The position numbers were made by a program, and so were the translations under genes. Positions 7,265 through 16,222 of a stretch of DNA of 35,713 nucleotides are shown here, in pieces; positions within the stretch are counted from its first letter, which is position 1; the number at the start of each line of letters is the position of its first letter. Source of the DNA: JAAYJM01 sp964498585 (lineage in GTDB: Bacteria; Bacteroidota; Ignavibacteria; Kapaibacteriales; UBA2268); NCBI GenBank assembly GCA_964498585.1, contig CAZCHH010000037.1, positions 1-35,713 of the forward strand. The letters run 5' to 3'. Below the pieces are notes generated by a model that ran no database searches, had not been told where the DNA came from, and saw only the letters and a program-made list of their open reading frames with translations.

Positions 7265-7275
7265 AGTATTAATTA

Positions 7276-7860
7276 CTATCTTTTCCATTCAATATGACCA
7301 TTGATATTATATTTTTCATAAACCTTTAGTATTTCTTCGCAGAAGTTTTGTGTATTTTCATCTTTAATTTGAATAGCTACTTCCCACATACGAATTAACA
7401 TTTTTTTACCACTTTCTGTTTGATTATATGTCTTTTTTCTAAAATTGCATACTGAACAAAGAGTTTGTCCATTATCTAATGTAGCTTTTCCACCTTTGTC
7501 TTTTGGTAAAATATGGTCAATTTGCAACTCATATCCTTCATTGGGACCTCTTCCACAAATTACGCACCTATTGCCATCGCGTTCCAATACCTGCTTTTTA
7601 ATTTCAGGTGTGAAATCCTCAAGACTTTTATTAGTAACAAAGTCCGGATCATATTTATAAACTCCTTTTTTTACCTTGATTAGAAATCCCTGCTGATGTA
7701 GTTGTCTTATAGCACGCCAAGGGTCTCTTGGTTTCTTGTTGAATAATTTCTTATACTTATTTTCAACCCAATCAACTACAGGGCCGTGAGGCATTTCTTC
7801 ATTTGGGTGATTCTTAAAAAATTCAACAACTAAATCATTAATACTTTTTTCTTTCTTCAT
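7276..7860 (-). CDS. HNH endonuclease, probable type II restriction enzyme
   Basis: A 194-aa protein with an N-terminal winged-helix-like region (residues 1-72, ending in QGFLIKVKKGVYKYD) and a C-terminal HNH nuclease domain. The domain shows a CxxC pair at C99/C102, the catalytic DH at D115-H116 in QIDHILPK, N130 in LDNGQTLC, and a second CxxC at C135/C138 for a structural zinc. It lies 7 nt after a DNA methyltransferase gene on the same strand, which is the classical type II restriction-modification arrangement. I infer that it cleaves the site protected by that methylase; the recognition sequence cannot be read from the protein. Confidence 0.8.
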   Translation of the reverse strand: MKKEKSINDLVVEFFKNHPNEEMPHGPVVDWVENKYKKLFNKKPRDPWRAIRQLHQQGFLIKVKKGVYKYDPDFVTNKSLEDFTPEIKKQVLERDGNRCVICGRGPNEGYELQIDHILPKDKGGKATLDNGQTLCSVCNFRKKTYNQTESGKKMLIRMWEVAIQIKDENTQNFCEEILKVYEKYNINGHIEWKR

Positions 7861-7867
7861 ATAAAAC

Positions 7868-8674
7868 CTATATTAACATTCCAATTTTATTCATTAATCT
7901 TTGTTTAGCTAATCCACAATACATATCATCAATTTCCAGACCCACACCATAACGATTTGTATTATTTGCAACAATTAAAGTGGTCCCACTCCCAGCAAAT
8001 GGGTCAAAAACAGTATCACCCACAAAACTAAAGAGTTTTATACATCTATACGGTAATTCAATAGGGAAAGGTGCAGGGTGTCCAATTCTTTTTTTACTTT
8101 CTCCGTTAAATGTCCATAAGCCGTTAGTCCATTCCATAAATTCTTCTTTTTTAATGTCAGATATTTTGCTACCGTTTGTTTTTTTCCAATCTTCTTTATA
8201 GAGAACAACAATGAGTTCCACAGGAGCTATTACATAAGGGGCAGAAGCCGAAAGCCAAGAGCCCCAAGCAGTTCTTCTTGATATATTGCCTTCATTCCAA
8301 ATTATTGTAGAATGATATTTCCAACCAACTTCCTGAGCTATTTTTGTTATATCAGCACCAACACTTTTTTGTCCGCCTTTATTTTTATCCAAAGGAATAT
8401 TTAAGCAAAATCGTGCCTGATTTTTACTCCATTTAAAACAATTACTTATCCATTTCCTTGTAAATTCCAGATATTCAATGTATGTTAAATCATCTTTATG
8501 TGAATTATACTTAATATCAACATTATATGGAGGTGATGTAATTATTAAATCAGCAAATTCTTCTGAGAAAGTCGAAGAATTGCAAGTATCACCTTTATAT
8601 AAAGTTAATTTATCGTTTTTATAAATAACATTAGATAAAGTTTCATTTTCAATATGTTTTTCAATCAACATCAT
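7868..8674 (-). CDS. Beta-class DNA methyltransferase (N4-cytosine or N6-adenine)
   Basis: About 268 aa. The catalytic motif IV, TSPPYN (residues 46-51), precedes the S-adenosylmethionine motif I, DPFAGSGTT (224-232), which is the circular order of beta-class amino-methyltransferases. HPAPFPIELPYRCI before motif I is also typical. TSPPY is common in both N4-cytosine and N6-adenine enzymes, so the modified base is open. The frame begins at a TTG (8680), but ATG codons at 8674 and 8671 overlap the last codons of the upstream small gene, suggesting coupled translation; I chose 8674. Paired with the HNH nuclease gene 7 nt downstream. Confidence 0.88.
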   Translation of the reverse strand: MMLIEKHIENETLSNVIYKNDKLTLYKGDTCNSSTFSEEFADLIITSPPYNVDIKYNSHKDDLTYIEYLEFTRKWISNCFKWSKNQARFCLNIPLDKNKGGQKSVGADITKIAQEVGWKYHSTIIWNEGNISRRTAWGSWLSASAPYVIAPVELIVVLYKEDWKKTNGSKISDIKKEEFMEWTNGLWTFNGESKKRIGHPAPFPIELPYRCIKLFSFVGDTVFDPFAGSGTTLIVANNTNRYGVGLEIDDMYCGLAKQRLMNKIGMLI

Positions 8675-8840
8675 CTTCAAAAAAGTATTTTAAATTTCCA
8701 TTAATCCAATCGTAAACATCATTGCCAAGGAAATTAAGGAAATCCTTAAATTTCTCTTCTGTATATTCTCTTTCAATATCTTCACAATATTCTTCGAATA
8801 CTTCCTTAATTAATTCAACTGATAAATAACATTCTTCCAT
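8661..8840 (-). CDS. Small acidic protein leading the restriction-modification operon
   Basis: A 59-aa, strongly acidic protein (MEECYLSVELIKEVFEEYCE at the start, FFEDDVD at the end) that I do not recognise. An ATG four codons earlier (8852) is possible, but GAGG inside it sits 7 nt before the ATG at 8840, so the inner start is better. It overlaps the methyltransferase start by about 14 nt, so the two are likely co-translated. Restriction systems often begin with a small controller gene, but no helix-turn-helix is evident and the acidity argues against direct DNA binding. An inhibitor or DNA-mimic role is possible but unsupported. Confidence 0.55.
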   Translation of the reverse strand: MEECYLSVELIKEVFEEYCEDIEREYTEEKFKDFLNFLGNDVYDWINGNLKYFFEDDVD

Positions 8841-8997
8841 TTTATACCTCATATAATTTGAATAAATACTGAAATAAATTCTTCCATCTATGCTTATTCC
8901 TTATTTTCTTTAAATTACAAAATTCCATTTATTTGATTGCAAAATCAATTAAAATTCAAAAGCTAAAATAATAAAAATTTGTTGAATAAACATATCT

Positions 8998-10551
8998 TTA
9001 AATTATGAAGATATTTACTTTCCTGTTTAAGACTTCCTCAAGCATTTGCTTTCTGCGGTTTGCTCCCCAAAGTTCAATATCCGGGACTTCTTCAATATTT
9101 TTTGGAATTAATCCGATTTTTATAGCAGAATTATTATAATGGATTTCTATATCGCTAACAGTCTGTATTTTTCTTCTGTCAATCCCTTCGGCAATTCGCA
9201 GCAAACTTGCAAGGACGTTTACAACGTTTTGCTTTTCCGTAGAAAGAATCTGGAAATTTTCGTGTTTCTTTTTGGGGTGGCTTTTGCGGTGGTAGCGGGC
9301 AATATTTGCCATAACTTCAATTTCGCTTTGGGTAAAACCGGGCATAATGCAGTTAGCTATTATGTAATAACTATGTTTGTGGTGCTGGTCGTGGGAAATA
9401 TGGTAACCAACGTCGTGGAGCATTGATGTTGCTTCAAGAAGTTCGCGTTCTTTATTGGTTAATTTATGGAGTGGCTGCAATTCATCGAATAGTTTTAATG
9501 AAATTGCTTTTACAAATTCAGAATGCTCCATATCAACACAAAATTGCTGACAAAGTGCATAAATTGTTGAATTGCGTAAATGGTCTAAATGCTTGTAATG
9601 CTCAATTGCTTCCGCTTTTTGAACTGTATCGAAAACAATTCCTTCACGTAAGCCATAAGAAGAAATTACAATATTATTGATATTTAATTCATTTATAATA
9701 TGTTCAAGGATTAAGGCACCGGCAACGATAATATCAGCTCTGGCAGGGTCAATCCCGGGAATAAGTAGCCGCTGCTTAACTGAATGAGCATTTAATACTT
9801 TTTTTATTACAGCATTTAATTCTGCTTTTGTAACGTTAGTTCCGTTGAGAACATCGGGTATTTGCTGGTTTTTTGCAGCCAAAGCCATAGCAGCAAGATT
9901 TTGAATAGTGCCTGCAGTGCCGACTACGCACTCTAATTGATACTCCTTAAGTTTTTTTATATTTGGCGCCCATTCTCCACGAATAAATTCGCGACACTCT
10001 TTTATTTGAGAATTTGAAATTCTTTCGTTAGGGAAAAACTTTTGAGTTAAACGAATAGCACCAAGCTTGGCACTTCTAACAAATTCAACTTCACCACTTG
10101 CTCCGATAATAGTTTCAGTGCTTCCTCCCCCAATATCAATAACTAATGTTTTTTTTGTAACTATTGGCAAGGAATGAATACAGCCGATATAAACTAATCG
10201 CCCTTCTTCAATGCCTGAGACAACTTCAATTTCAACACCAGTTTCATCATTAACTCTGTTTATAAATTCATCTTTATTGATTGCTTCGCGAACAGCGCTT
10301 GTAGCGACTGCTCTTATTTCAGCATTAAAACTTTTAGCGATTTTAGAAAAGTTCATAATCGCAGTAGTGCCGCGCTGCATTGCATCTTCCTGTAAATACT
10401 TCATATCATTGCCACCGGAGCCGAGACGAACCATTTCTTTTTCACGCTCCAGAATTTGCATCATCTGACGCTGATTGATTGATGCGATTATAAGGTGGAA
10501 TGAGTTTGTGCCAACATCAATAGCTGCTATTAAAGGTGCTTTTTCGTCCAT
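8998..10551 (-). CDS. ppx: Exopolyphosphatase / guanosine pentaphosphate phosphatase
   Basis: A 517-aa protein of the Ppx/GppA family, which removes phosphate from polyphosphate and/or pppGpp and so affects the stringent response. The N-terminal ASKHA fold shows AAIDVGTNSFHLII (about 9-22), VATSAVREA (about 83-91), SGIEEGRLVY and the second phosphate loop DIGGGSTE (about 138-145). GTAGTIQ follows further on. The C-terminal third is an HD-type domain (SMLHDVGYHISHDQHHKHSYY, about 373-393), as in the longer Ppx proteins. Which substrate is preferred cannot be decided. No ribosome binding site at the ATG. It is monocistronic between gaps. Confidence 0.88.
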   Translation of the reverse strand: MDEKAPLIAAIDVGTNSFHLIIASINQRQMMQILEREKEMVRLGSGGNDMKYLQEDAMQRGTTAIMNFSKIAKSFNAEIRAVATSAVREAINKDEFINRVNDETGVEIEVVSGIEEGRLVYIGCIHSLPIVTKKTLVIDIGGGSTETIIGASGEVEFVRSAKLGAIRLTQKFFPNERISNSQIKECREFIRGEWAPNIKKLKEYQLECVVGTAGTIQNLAAMALAAKNQQIPDVLNGTNVTKAELNAVIKKVLNAHSVKQRLLIPGIDPARADIIVAGALILEHIINELNINNIVISSYGLREGIVFDTVQKAEAIEHYKHLDHLRNSTIYALCQQFCVDMEHSEFVKAISLKLFDELQPLHKLTNKERELLEATSMLHDVGYHISHDQHHKHSYYIIANCIMPGFTQSEIEVMANIARYHRKSHPKKKHENFQILSTEKQNVVNVLASLLRIAEGIDRRKIQTVSDIEIHYNNSAIKIGLIPKNIEEVPDIELWGANRRKQMLEEVLNRKVNIFII

Positions 10552-10564
10552 TATTTTATTGTTT

Positions 10565-11017
10565 AATAACTCACCTTACGCAATTTCTCTTTTGAGAAAT
10601 GAATAAGTGAAGTGTTGATACAATTTTTTAATCCACTTTTCTTATTCCCCTCTTGAGAGTAATGGCACGGAGATAAGTTAATAATTTGATTTTTATTTAA
10701 CATAATTAATTTATTTAACTTTTAAAATCTTTTATATAATAACTAACAAATTTAATAATAAAACCTTTTAACACCTCCCCTGCCCCTCCTTATTAGGAGG
10801 GGAATAAGAACTGTCCTATGTCTTTGCGTTCCCCCTCCTAAAAAGGAGGGGAAAGGGGAGGTGTATTATACTTGATTTATACACTATAATTCTTTATTAT
10901 TTTATTCTGATGCTACAAATATAGACTGCTAATTAAAAATTATGCAATTGTATATAATAATTATTTTCTTATCTTCGTGACATTACTCTCAAGAGGGGAA
11001 TGCGTAAGGTGAGTTAA
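10565..11017. repeat. Nested inverted repeats between ppx and the response regulator
   Basis: Outer pair: the right arm 10968-11017 (CTTATCTTCGTGACATTACT, then CTCAAGAGGGGAATGCGTAA and GGTGAGTTAA) matches, in reverse complement, two separate blocks on the left: 10565-10582 (AATAACTCACCTTACGCA) and 10644-10677 (ATTCCCCTCTTGAGAGTAAT then GGCACGGAGATAAG). Inner pair: 10770-10805 (ACACCTCCCCTGCCCCTCCT...) against 10828-10863. The inner arms are GC-rich against an AT-rich background. The right outer arm reaches into the stop codon of the response regulator gene. No open frame lies inside. Confidence 0.85.
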
Positions 11018-11688
11018 TAAGAATCAGATAATTTGTATCCAACTCCGCGAATAGTATGAATAAGCGGTGGGTCGAAATCCTGGTCTATTTTTTGGCGTAA
11101 GTATCTAATGAATGAATCAATGACGTTCGATTGCGGGTCAAAGTTCATATCCCAGACGTGTTCAGAAATCATTTCACGGGTAAGCACTCTGTTTTTATTT
11201 AACAGAAAATACTCAAGCATAGCAAATTCTTTTGCAGAAAGATTAATATATCTGCCTTCTCGCTGGACAGTGCGGTTTGCAGTGTTCATTTCGAGATTGG
11301 AATATTTGATTACAGTTGTTTTTTCATCGCTGTTTCTTCGGACTAAAGAACGGATGCGAGCAATTAATTCACCGAAGTTAAATGGTTTAGTCATATAATC
11401 ATCGGCGCCGTAGTCTAAGCCGCGAATTTTATCTTCAACGTCATCTAAGGCAGTTAGCATTAAAATTGGGGTTTTAACTTTATACTTTCTTAAAGTCCTG
11501 CAAACCTCCCAGCCGTCCATTTTTGGAAGCATTATATCAAGGATAATGACGTCATACTCATTAACACTTGCTAAACGCTCACCTTCGGCTCCATCGAAAG
11601 CCAAATCAACCGAATAATGCTGGGATGCTAAACCGCGCTGCAGACCATCTGCAATCTTTCTGTCATCTTCAACAATTAGTACTCTCAT
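11014..11688 (-). CDS. OmpR/PhoB-family response regulator
   Basis: A 224-aa two-component response regulator. The receiver domain (1-118) has the acidic pocket E7-D8-D9, the phosphoacceptor D51 in VIILDIMLP, T79 and K101 in MTKPF. The C-terminal winged-helix DNA-binding domain (about 128-224) ends in VIDSFIRYLRQKID and IHTIRGVGYKL, the signature of OmpR/PhoB regulators. No histidine kinase gene is adjacent, so it is an orphan in this window. It begins 16 nt after the stop of the TPR gene and may be co-transcribed with it. No clear ribosome binding site. Confidence 0.93.
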   Translation of the reverse strand: MRVLIVEDDRKIADGLQRGLASQHYSVDLAFDGAEGERLASVNEYDVIILDIMLPKMDGWEVCRTLRKYKVKTPILMLTALDDVEDKIRGLDYGADDYMTKPFNFGELIARIRSLVRRNSDEKTTVIKYSNLEMNTANRTVQREGRYINLSAKEFAMLEYFLLNKNRVLTREMISEHVWDMNFDPQSNVIDSFIRYLRQKIDQDFDPPLIHTIRGVGYKLSDSY

Positions 11689-11704
11689 AGTAATCTGGAT
11701 TTAT

Positions 11705-12346
11705 TTATAAATTACCTTTACTGGGTTTGAATAAAGTAGAATCATTATCGAAACATCTACAATGTTCTTTTAACGTCTTATAAGCTGATTTATTGCCAAG
11801 CTCTGCTGCTTTTTTCAAATTCTCGCAAGCAAGATCCATTTCATTCATTTTCAAATATGCTAATCCAGCGAAGCAGTATGCTTCACCAGATTCATTATTT
11901 AATTCTATAGCACTTTCATAATCTTCTAATGCCTTTGTATATTCTTCAACATCAGCATATACATTTCCACGATTGATGAAATAGCTTGCATGCTTATATA
12001 GTTCTATTGCTTTGGTATAATCTTCGATTGCACCGGTAAAATCACCAGCTTTTCTTTTGTAGTATGCCCTCGTTTCGTAATGTCCTGAGATGTCTGGATA
12101 TCTTACTATTAATGTATCCATATCGGAAATTGCTCCATTAAAATCTCCAAGATTGCTTTTTGATAAGGAACGCATCTCATATGCTCTATAATAGTTTGGA
12201 TTTTGTTCGAGTATTTTCGTGAAATTTTCAATTGCTCCATTAAAGTCCAGAGTAGTAAGCTTAATTACTCCTTCGTGAAAAATGTTATCGGCTTCTTCCT
12301 GATTGAAAAAGTTTAAAAGAAGCAATATAATTAATATACTTTTCAT
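11705..12346 (-). CDS. TPR-repeat protein, exported or membrane-anchored
   Basis: A 213-aa protein with a short N-terminal hydrophobic segment (MKSILIILLLLNFFNQEEAD), likely a signal peptide cut near residue 18-20 or a membrane anchor. It then has about five tetratricopeptide repeats with the usual spacing, such as DFNGAIENFTKILEQNPNYY, GDFTGAIEDYTKAIEL, EYTKALEDYESAIELNNES, and AYCFAGLAYLKMNEMDLACE with a Sel1-like close. TPRs form protein-binding superhelices, and the partner is unknown. It is followed after 16 nt by a response regulator, so a sensory or stress role is conceivable but unproven. Confidence 0.8.
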   Translation of the reverse strand: MKSILIILLLLNFFNQEEADNIFHEGVIKLTTLDFNGAIENFTKILEQNPNYYRAYEMRSLSKSNLGDFNGAISDMDTLIVRYPDISGHYETRAYYKRKAGDFTGAIEDYTKAIELYKHASYFINRGNVYADVEEYTKALEDYESAIELNNESGEAYCFAGLAYLKMNEMDLACENLKKAAELGNKSAYKTLKEHCRCFDNDSTLFKPSKGNL

Positions 12347-12508
12347 AATATTAAATTATTGAAAATTTTAAATAATAAAAACTATTTATTACAAAAATAA
12401 TATATTACAAAATTTATTCATAGAAAAGTTGGTTTGATTATCAAAATATCTAATCTAAAATCAAGTTTCATTCATAGGTAAAATTAGATAATTGACAATC
12501 CCAGATAA

Positions 12509-12548
12509 AGCAGATGAACTCTACTTTCTTTGTGGAGTTCATTTTGCT
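12509..12548. terminator. Hairpin downstream of nhaA
   Basis: AGCAGATGAACTC (12509-12521) pairs with GAGTTCATTTTGCT (12535-12548), with a GA/TT bulge, in the gap between the converging 3' end of nhaA and the TPR gene start. It fits a factor-independent terminator for nhaA, although the T-tract on the minus strand is short. Confidence 0.5.
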
Positions 12549-12584
12549 AAGATATAAAAATTTCAGTTTATAGAAAAAAAGAAC

Positions 12585-13727
12585 TCATTTTTTCATTTTT
12601 AAACCTAAAGATAAAACTATAAAACCAATGGTACCAGCAAATAATGAAGAAATGAGAATAACAAATTTAGCATTATCAATTATTGTTGGAGATTCAAAAG
12701 CCAGTAGTGTAATAAAAATTGACATAGTGAATCCAATCCCAGCTAAAAATCCAACCCCTATTATGCTTTTCCAATTTAATTCAATAGGTTTTTTGCAAAA
12801 ACCAAGAAATACGGCAATGAATGTAAATAAGAAAATACCTAATGGTTTCCCAATAATTAATCCTGAACTAATACCTAAGCTATAGTTCATAGAAAATAAA
12901 TCTAAAAAATTTGAATTAATACTGATTGCTGTATTTGCCAGTGCGAAAACAGGAAGGATAATAAAAGCAACAGGAATATGTAAGAAGTGCTGCAAAATGT
13001 ATGAGGTAGATTTTTTTTCACCATCTCCAAATGGTATTGCAAATGCTAAAAGTATCCCAGTAATAGTAGCATGAACTCCTGAATTATGCATAAAAAACCA
13101 CATTACAACTCCACCAATCAAATACGGAATAAGATTTTTTACTTTTAATCTATTTAATACCAATAAAACAGCAAAAACTCCCAAGGAAATAAAAAGATTT
13201 GTTAAAATCAATTCTTTCGAATAAAAAATGGCAATAATTATTATAGCACCTAAATCATCAATAACAGCTAAAGCAGTTAAAAATACTTTAAGTGTGCTTG
13301 GAACACGACTTCCTAATAGCGACAGAATTCCAATAGCAAAAGCGATATCGGTTGCCATCGGAATTCCAAAGCCAGATTGAGAAATTTCACCGAAATTAAA
13401 AAACATATAAAAAGCTGCAGGAATTAACATTCCACCTATTGCTCCGAAAATAGGAAATAATGCATCTTTGATATTTGATAATTCCCCTTTATAGATTTCC
13501 CGCTCTAATTCCAATCCAATTAGCAAAAAGAATATTGTCATCAAGCCATCATTTATCCAATGTGACAAAGAATGACTGCCTAATTTTATTTGCCAGATGT
13601 TCAGATATGGTTCGCTTAAAAAAGAATTTGCTAAAATTAAAGACATAACTGTACAAACTATTAGCAGCAAACCACCTGTTTTTTCACTTTTAAAAAACTC
13701 TTGAAATAACTCAGTTAATTTTAACAT
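12585..13727 (-). CDS. nhaA: Na+/H+ antiporter NhaA
   Basis: An inner-membrane antiporter of about 380 aa that exchanges internal Na+ (or Li+) for external H+, for pH and sodium homeostasis. There are about 12 hydrophobic segments. Hallmarks include FFKSEKTGGLLLI at the N-terminus, FFLLIGLELEREIYKGEL, GIPMATDIAFAIGIL with the Asp equivalent to E. coli D133, and LAVIDDLGAIIIIAIFY with the paired ion-binding Asp residues (E. coli D163/D164). The C-terminal GFLAGIGFTMSIFI is also typical. The frame can begin at an ATG at 13751 (eight codons earlier) or a TTG at 13763; I chose 13727 because MLKLTELFQEFF aligns with usual starts. No ribosome binding site helps decide. Confidence 0.93.
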   Translation of the reverse strand: MLKLTELFQEFFKSEKTGGLLLIVCTVMSLILANSFLSEPYLNIWQIKLGSHSLSHWINDGLMTIFFLLIGLELEREIYKGELSNIKDALFPIFGAIGGMLIPAAFYMFFNFGEISQSGFGIPMATDIAFAIGILSLLGSRVPSTLKVFLTALAVIDDLGAIIIIAIFYSKELILTNLFISLGVFAVLLVLNRLKVKNLIPYLIGGVVMWFFMHNSGVHATITGILLAFAIPFGDGEKKSTSYILQHFLHIPVAFIILPVFALANTAISINSNFLDLFSMNYSLGISSGLIIGKPLGIFLFTFIAVFLGFCKKPIELNWKSIIGVGFLAGIGFTMSIFITLLAFESPTIIDNAKFVILISSLFAGTIGFIVLSLGLKMKK

Positions 13728-13872
13728 AATTTTTACTGATTTTTTTAACATTACATTATGCAAATATATTTAAAAGAATGACACAAACAATTATGTTTTA
13801 TTGTTCTAGGTTTTTTATATCTTTTCATAATTGAAATTGTATTTACAGAAGATTCTAATTATTCAATTTTTT

Positions 13873-13945
13873 TGTCATTCTGACAAATATCAGAATCCAT
13901 TCTTGTCTGTCATTCTGAAGCGTAGCGAAGAATCTCACAAATCAT
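13873..13945. repeat. Dispersed GTCATTCTGAA repeat, two partial copies
   Basis: TTGTCATTCTGACAAATATCAGAATCC is followed by a second, fuller copy, TGTCATTCTGAAGCGTAGCG then AAGAATCTCACAA. Both are in direct orientation, unlike the inverted pair at 6193-6274. They lie just outside the insertion sequence and 5' of nhaA. Confidence 0.75.
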
Positions 13946-14003
13946 TATAACCAACTTGAAAATCTATGTCCGTAAGTGTCTGTTGCATAAAAATTTGCGT
14001 TTT

Positions 14004-15866
14004 TTAATGGGACACTACAAATTTTCTTGCTACAAATGGCATCGAACTCATCTTTAATGTCCGATATATTTCAAGAACCTCCTGCTCGGGTCTTGAACAT
14101 TTTCTTACTAATATGTCATTGTTTTCTTTATCCTTTACTCTTACTGATACTGCTTTCTGCGTATTCATTATTCTTACTATATTGTCCCAGCCATAGTGTA
14201 TGCCTGCTTCTTTCAACATATAGCGTATTGCTGAGACTATCTGATAGCTGAGAAGTCCTAAATGTAAATGCGCTTCACAATTACTGTCTTGTTGATGAAA
14301 TACTGGTCGCAAATGCAAATCTGTCTTTAAACATCTAAATGTGGACTCTACTTCTCGAATCGTATTATATACTTCCCAAACTTCTACTTCGCTTGAAAAT
14401 GGATAATTTGTTCTCAAAAAATATTCTCCTCTTTGCTTTGAATCTGGCTTCAACTCTTTCTTTATATATTCCACATTTACTGCTATGCCGTCTATAACAT
14501 CAACATTTATATCATAATATTTATTCACACTCTTATTGCGTTCTTTAACCCGACCTATTCTTTCCCAGACCTTCTCTGCTTTCTTCGTGCCTCCTTTCTT
14601 GCTTATGCCTTTCTTGACGCCTTCCATCTCTTTCTCAAAATTCTCTATTGCTTTCAATAACATCGAATCTTCCTTCATTGTCTTTGCTTTACTCTTTACA
14701 TAAACCCATCTATCCAGACTTACAGCAGTATCCATAAATTTTAGCTCTATTTCCTCTCCTTTCCTGTCTGTTACTTTTACCGTGTCAGTGGTATCCACAC
14801 TATAGCCCTTCTTCGGCTTGCTACGGGATACAACGACATACAAAAAACCCCCTTTCCGTAGCATCTCAAGGTTATCTTCAGTGGCTATCCCCGCATCCAT
14901 TACTATCATTTGCTGTTTCTCTTTGAATATGCTTTCTCTTTCTCCTTTCATTTTGAATATTATATCTTTAAGCGTTTCTGGGTCGCTCATATTGCCACTA
15001 TAAATATTGCTATGCTTCAGAAACCCGGAAGAATTAACTACTGCCGCTAATACCACCTGCTTGCAATCAAAACGCTTCTCTTTATTGTGTCCATACTTTG
15101 CGAGCTTGCTATATAACTTCCTTCCTTCAAAATAAGTGTTCGTAAGGTCGTATATTAATATGCTGTCCTGTAACTGAAACAGTGCATTTGCCTTGTTGAA
15201 AAAGAATGCCTCCAAATCATCTTTTAATCCATATAAATCTGCTGCTGAACTATATAAATCATAACGACTTACTGAATCGACACGCCTTCCAAACAATTCA
15301 ATTAATCCACTGTTCGACGAAAGCCAACTCTCAGTTTTATGCTCAGAGTATCTTACTACTGCACGGCTGATTATGCTTATTATTCCCTTGTCGATTTCTT
15401 TCTCGCTCCAGCCCTTATGTTGCAAAAATTCCTTCAATCCAAAACGAGCTAACATCTGATAACACATCCATTCTGCTCCTATTTCTCTACAGTTGAATAT
15501 TCCGAGTGAATCTAAATCTACTTCGTGGTATTCTGTGCTATCTTTTTTAATTACTTTTTTTTCAGTTTTCTCCTCATCAAGCTTCTTTTGGACATATTTT
15601 TTATAATAATGCTCGGCTAATTGTTGCAACTCTGAAGAAGTATTTAAAAAATCGTCGGATAAAATCTGCTCGTTTTTAATTTTATTTTCCAATAACTTAG
15701 CAACAATATCCCGATTTTGTTTGTTTTCGAGAAATTTATTATAGCCAAGATATAAAATAAGATTTTGCTTTACCTTTTTTCCGATGCGGTAAGTTTCAGC
15801 TAATTGGTATTGCTTAAAAACTTTTCCATTAGGAGTATTTTTCTTTTTAATTTCTTTAATGTACAT
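14004..15866 (-). mobile_element. IS1634-family (IS4 superfamily) transposase
   Basis: An intact 620-aa DDE transposase. The N-terminus (MYIKEIKKKNTPNGKVFKQY, then YRIGKKVKQNLILYLG) is characteristic of the IS1634 group. Catalytic residues sit at D240 (ILIYDLTNTYFEG), D324 (MIVMDAGIATEDNL) and E507 (REVESTFRCLKTDLHLRPVF, the transposase C1-type motif). No frameshift is present, so it may still be active. I looked for terminal inverted repeats and target duplications in 13950-14003 and 15867-16020 and found none I would defend, so the element ends are undefined. Codon use and AT content resemble the surroundings. Confidence 0.9.
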
Positions 15867-16067
15867 ATTTCAAAATGCAAAATTCCACATATACAAAAAT
15901 ACGAAATATATCAATACAATGCAAACACCATACACCACTACATTTTACATTTTTTGACATTTTCAAAAATTGACTTTGTTATATATCAAGGAGTAACAAA
16001 ATCGCAACCGATAAAAAAATGTTAAAAATAAATTTTATTTTAGATATTTTTTGCAAGTTGGGTTAAA

Positions 16068-16151
16068 ATGTCAGAAAATATTTGTAAAAATTGTGGAAAT
16101 AACAGATTTGAGAAAGTGTATATTAAAAAGTATTTCCACAAGTATATTTAA
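16068..16151 (+). other. 27-aa ORF with CxxC, possible truncated gene
   Basis: A short frame starting MSENICKNCGNNRFEKVYIK with a CKNC zinc-knuckle-like pair, ending after 27 residues. CxxC at the very N-terminus is how many small zinc-ribbon proteins start, so this may be the 5' remnant of a gene cut off near the insertion sequence. It may equally be chance. No second CxxC follows. There is no strong ribosome binding site, only GGG at suitable distance. Confidence 0.25.
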
Positions 16152-16222
16152 ATTCAATAAAGTAAGTCTATTTAAAATTAATAGTTTAAAAGAAGAAGAA
16201 GTTTTTTAAATCCACACTCCTA

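Noticed and set aside
13950..16020. Terminal inverted repeats for the IS1634-type element
   Set aside because: I compared the left flank (GTTGCATAAAAATTTGCG) with the reverse complement of the right flank and found only AT-driven similarity, so the ends are left undefined.
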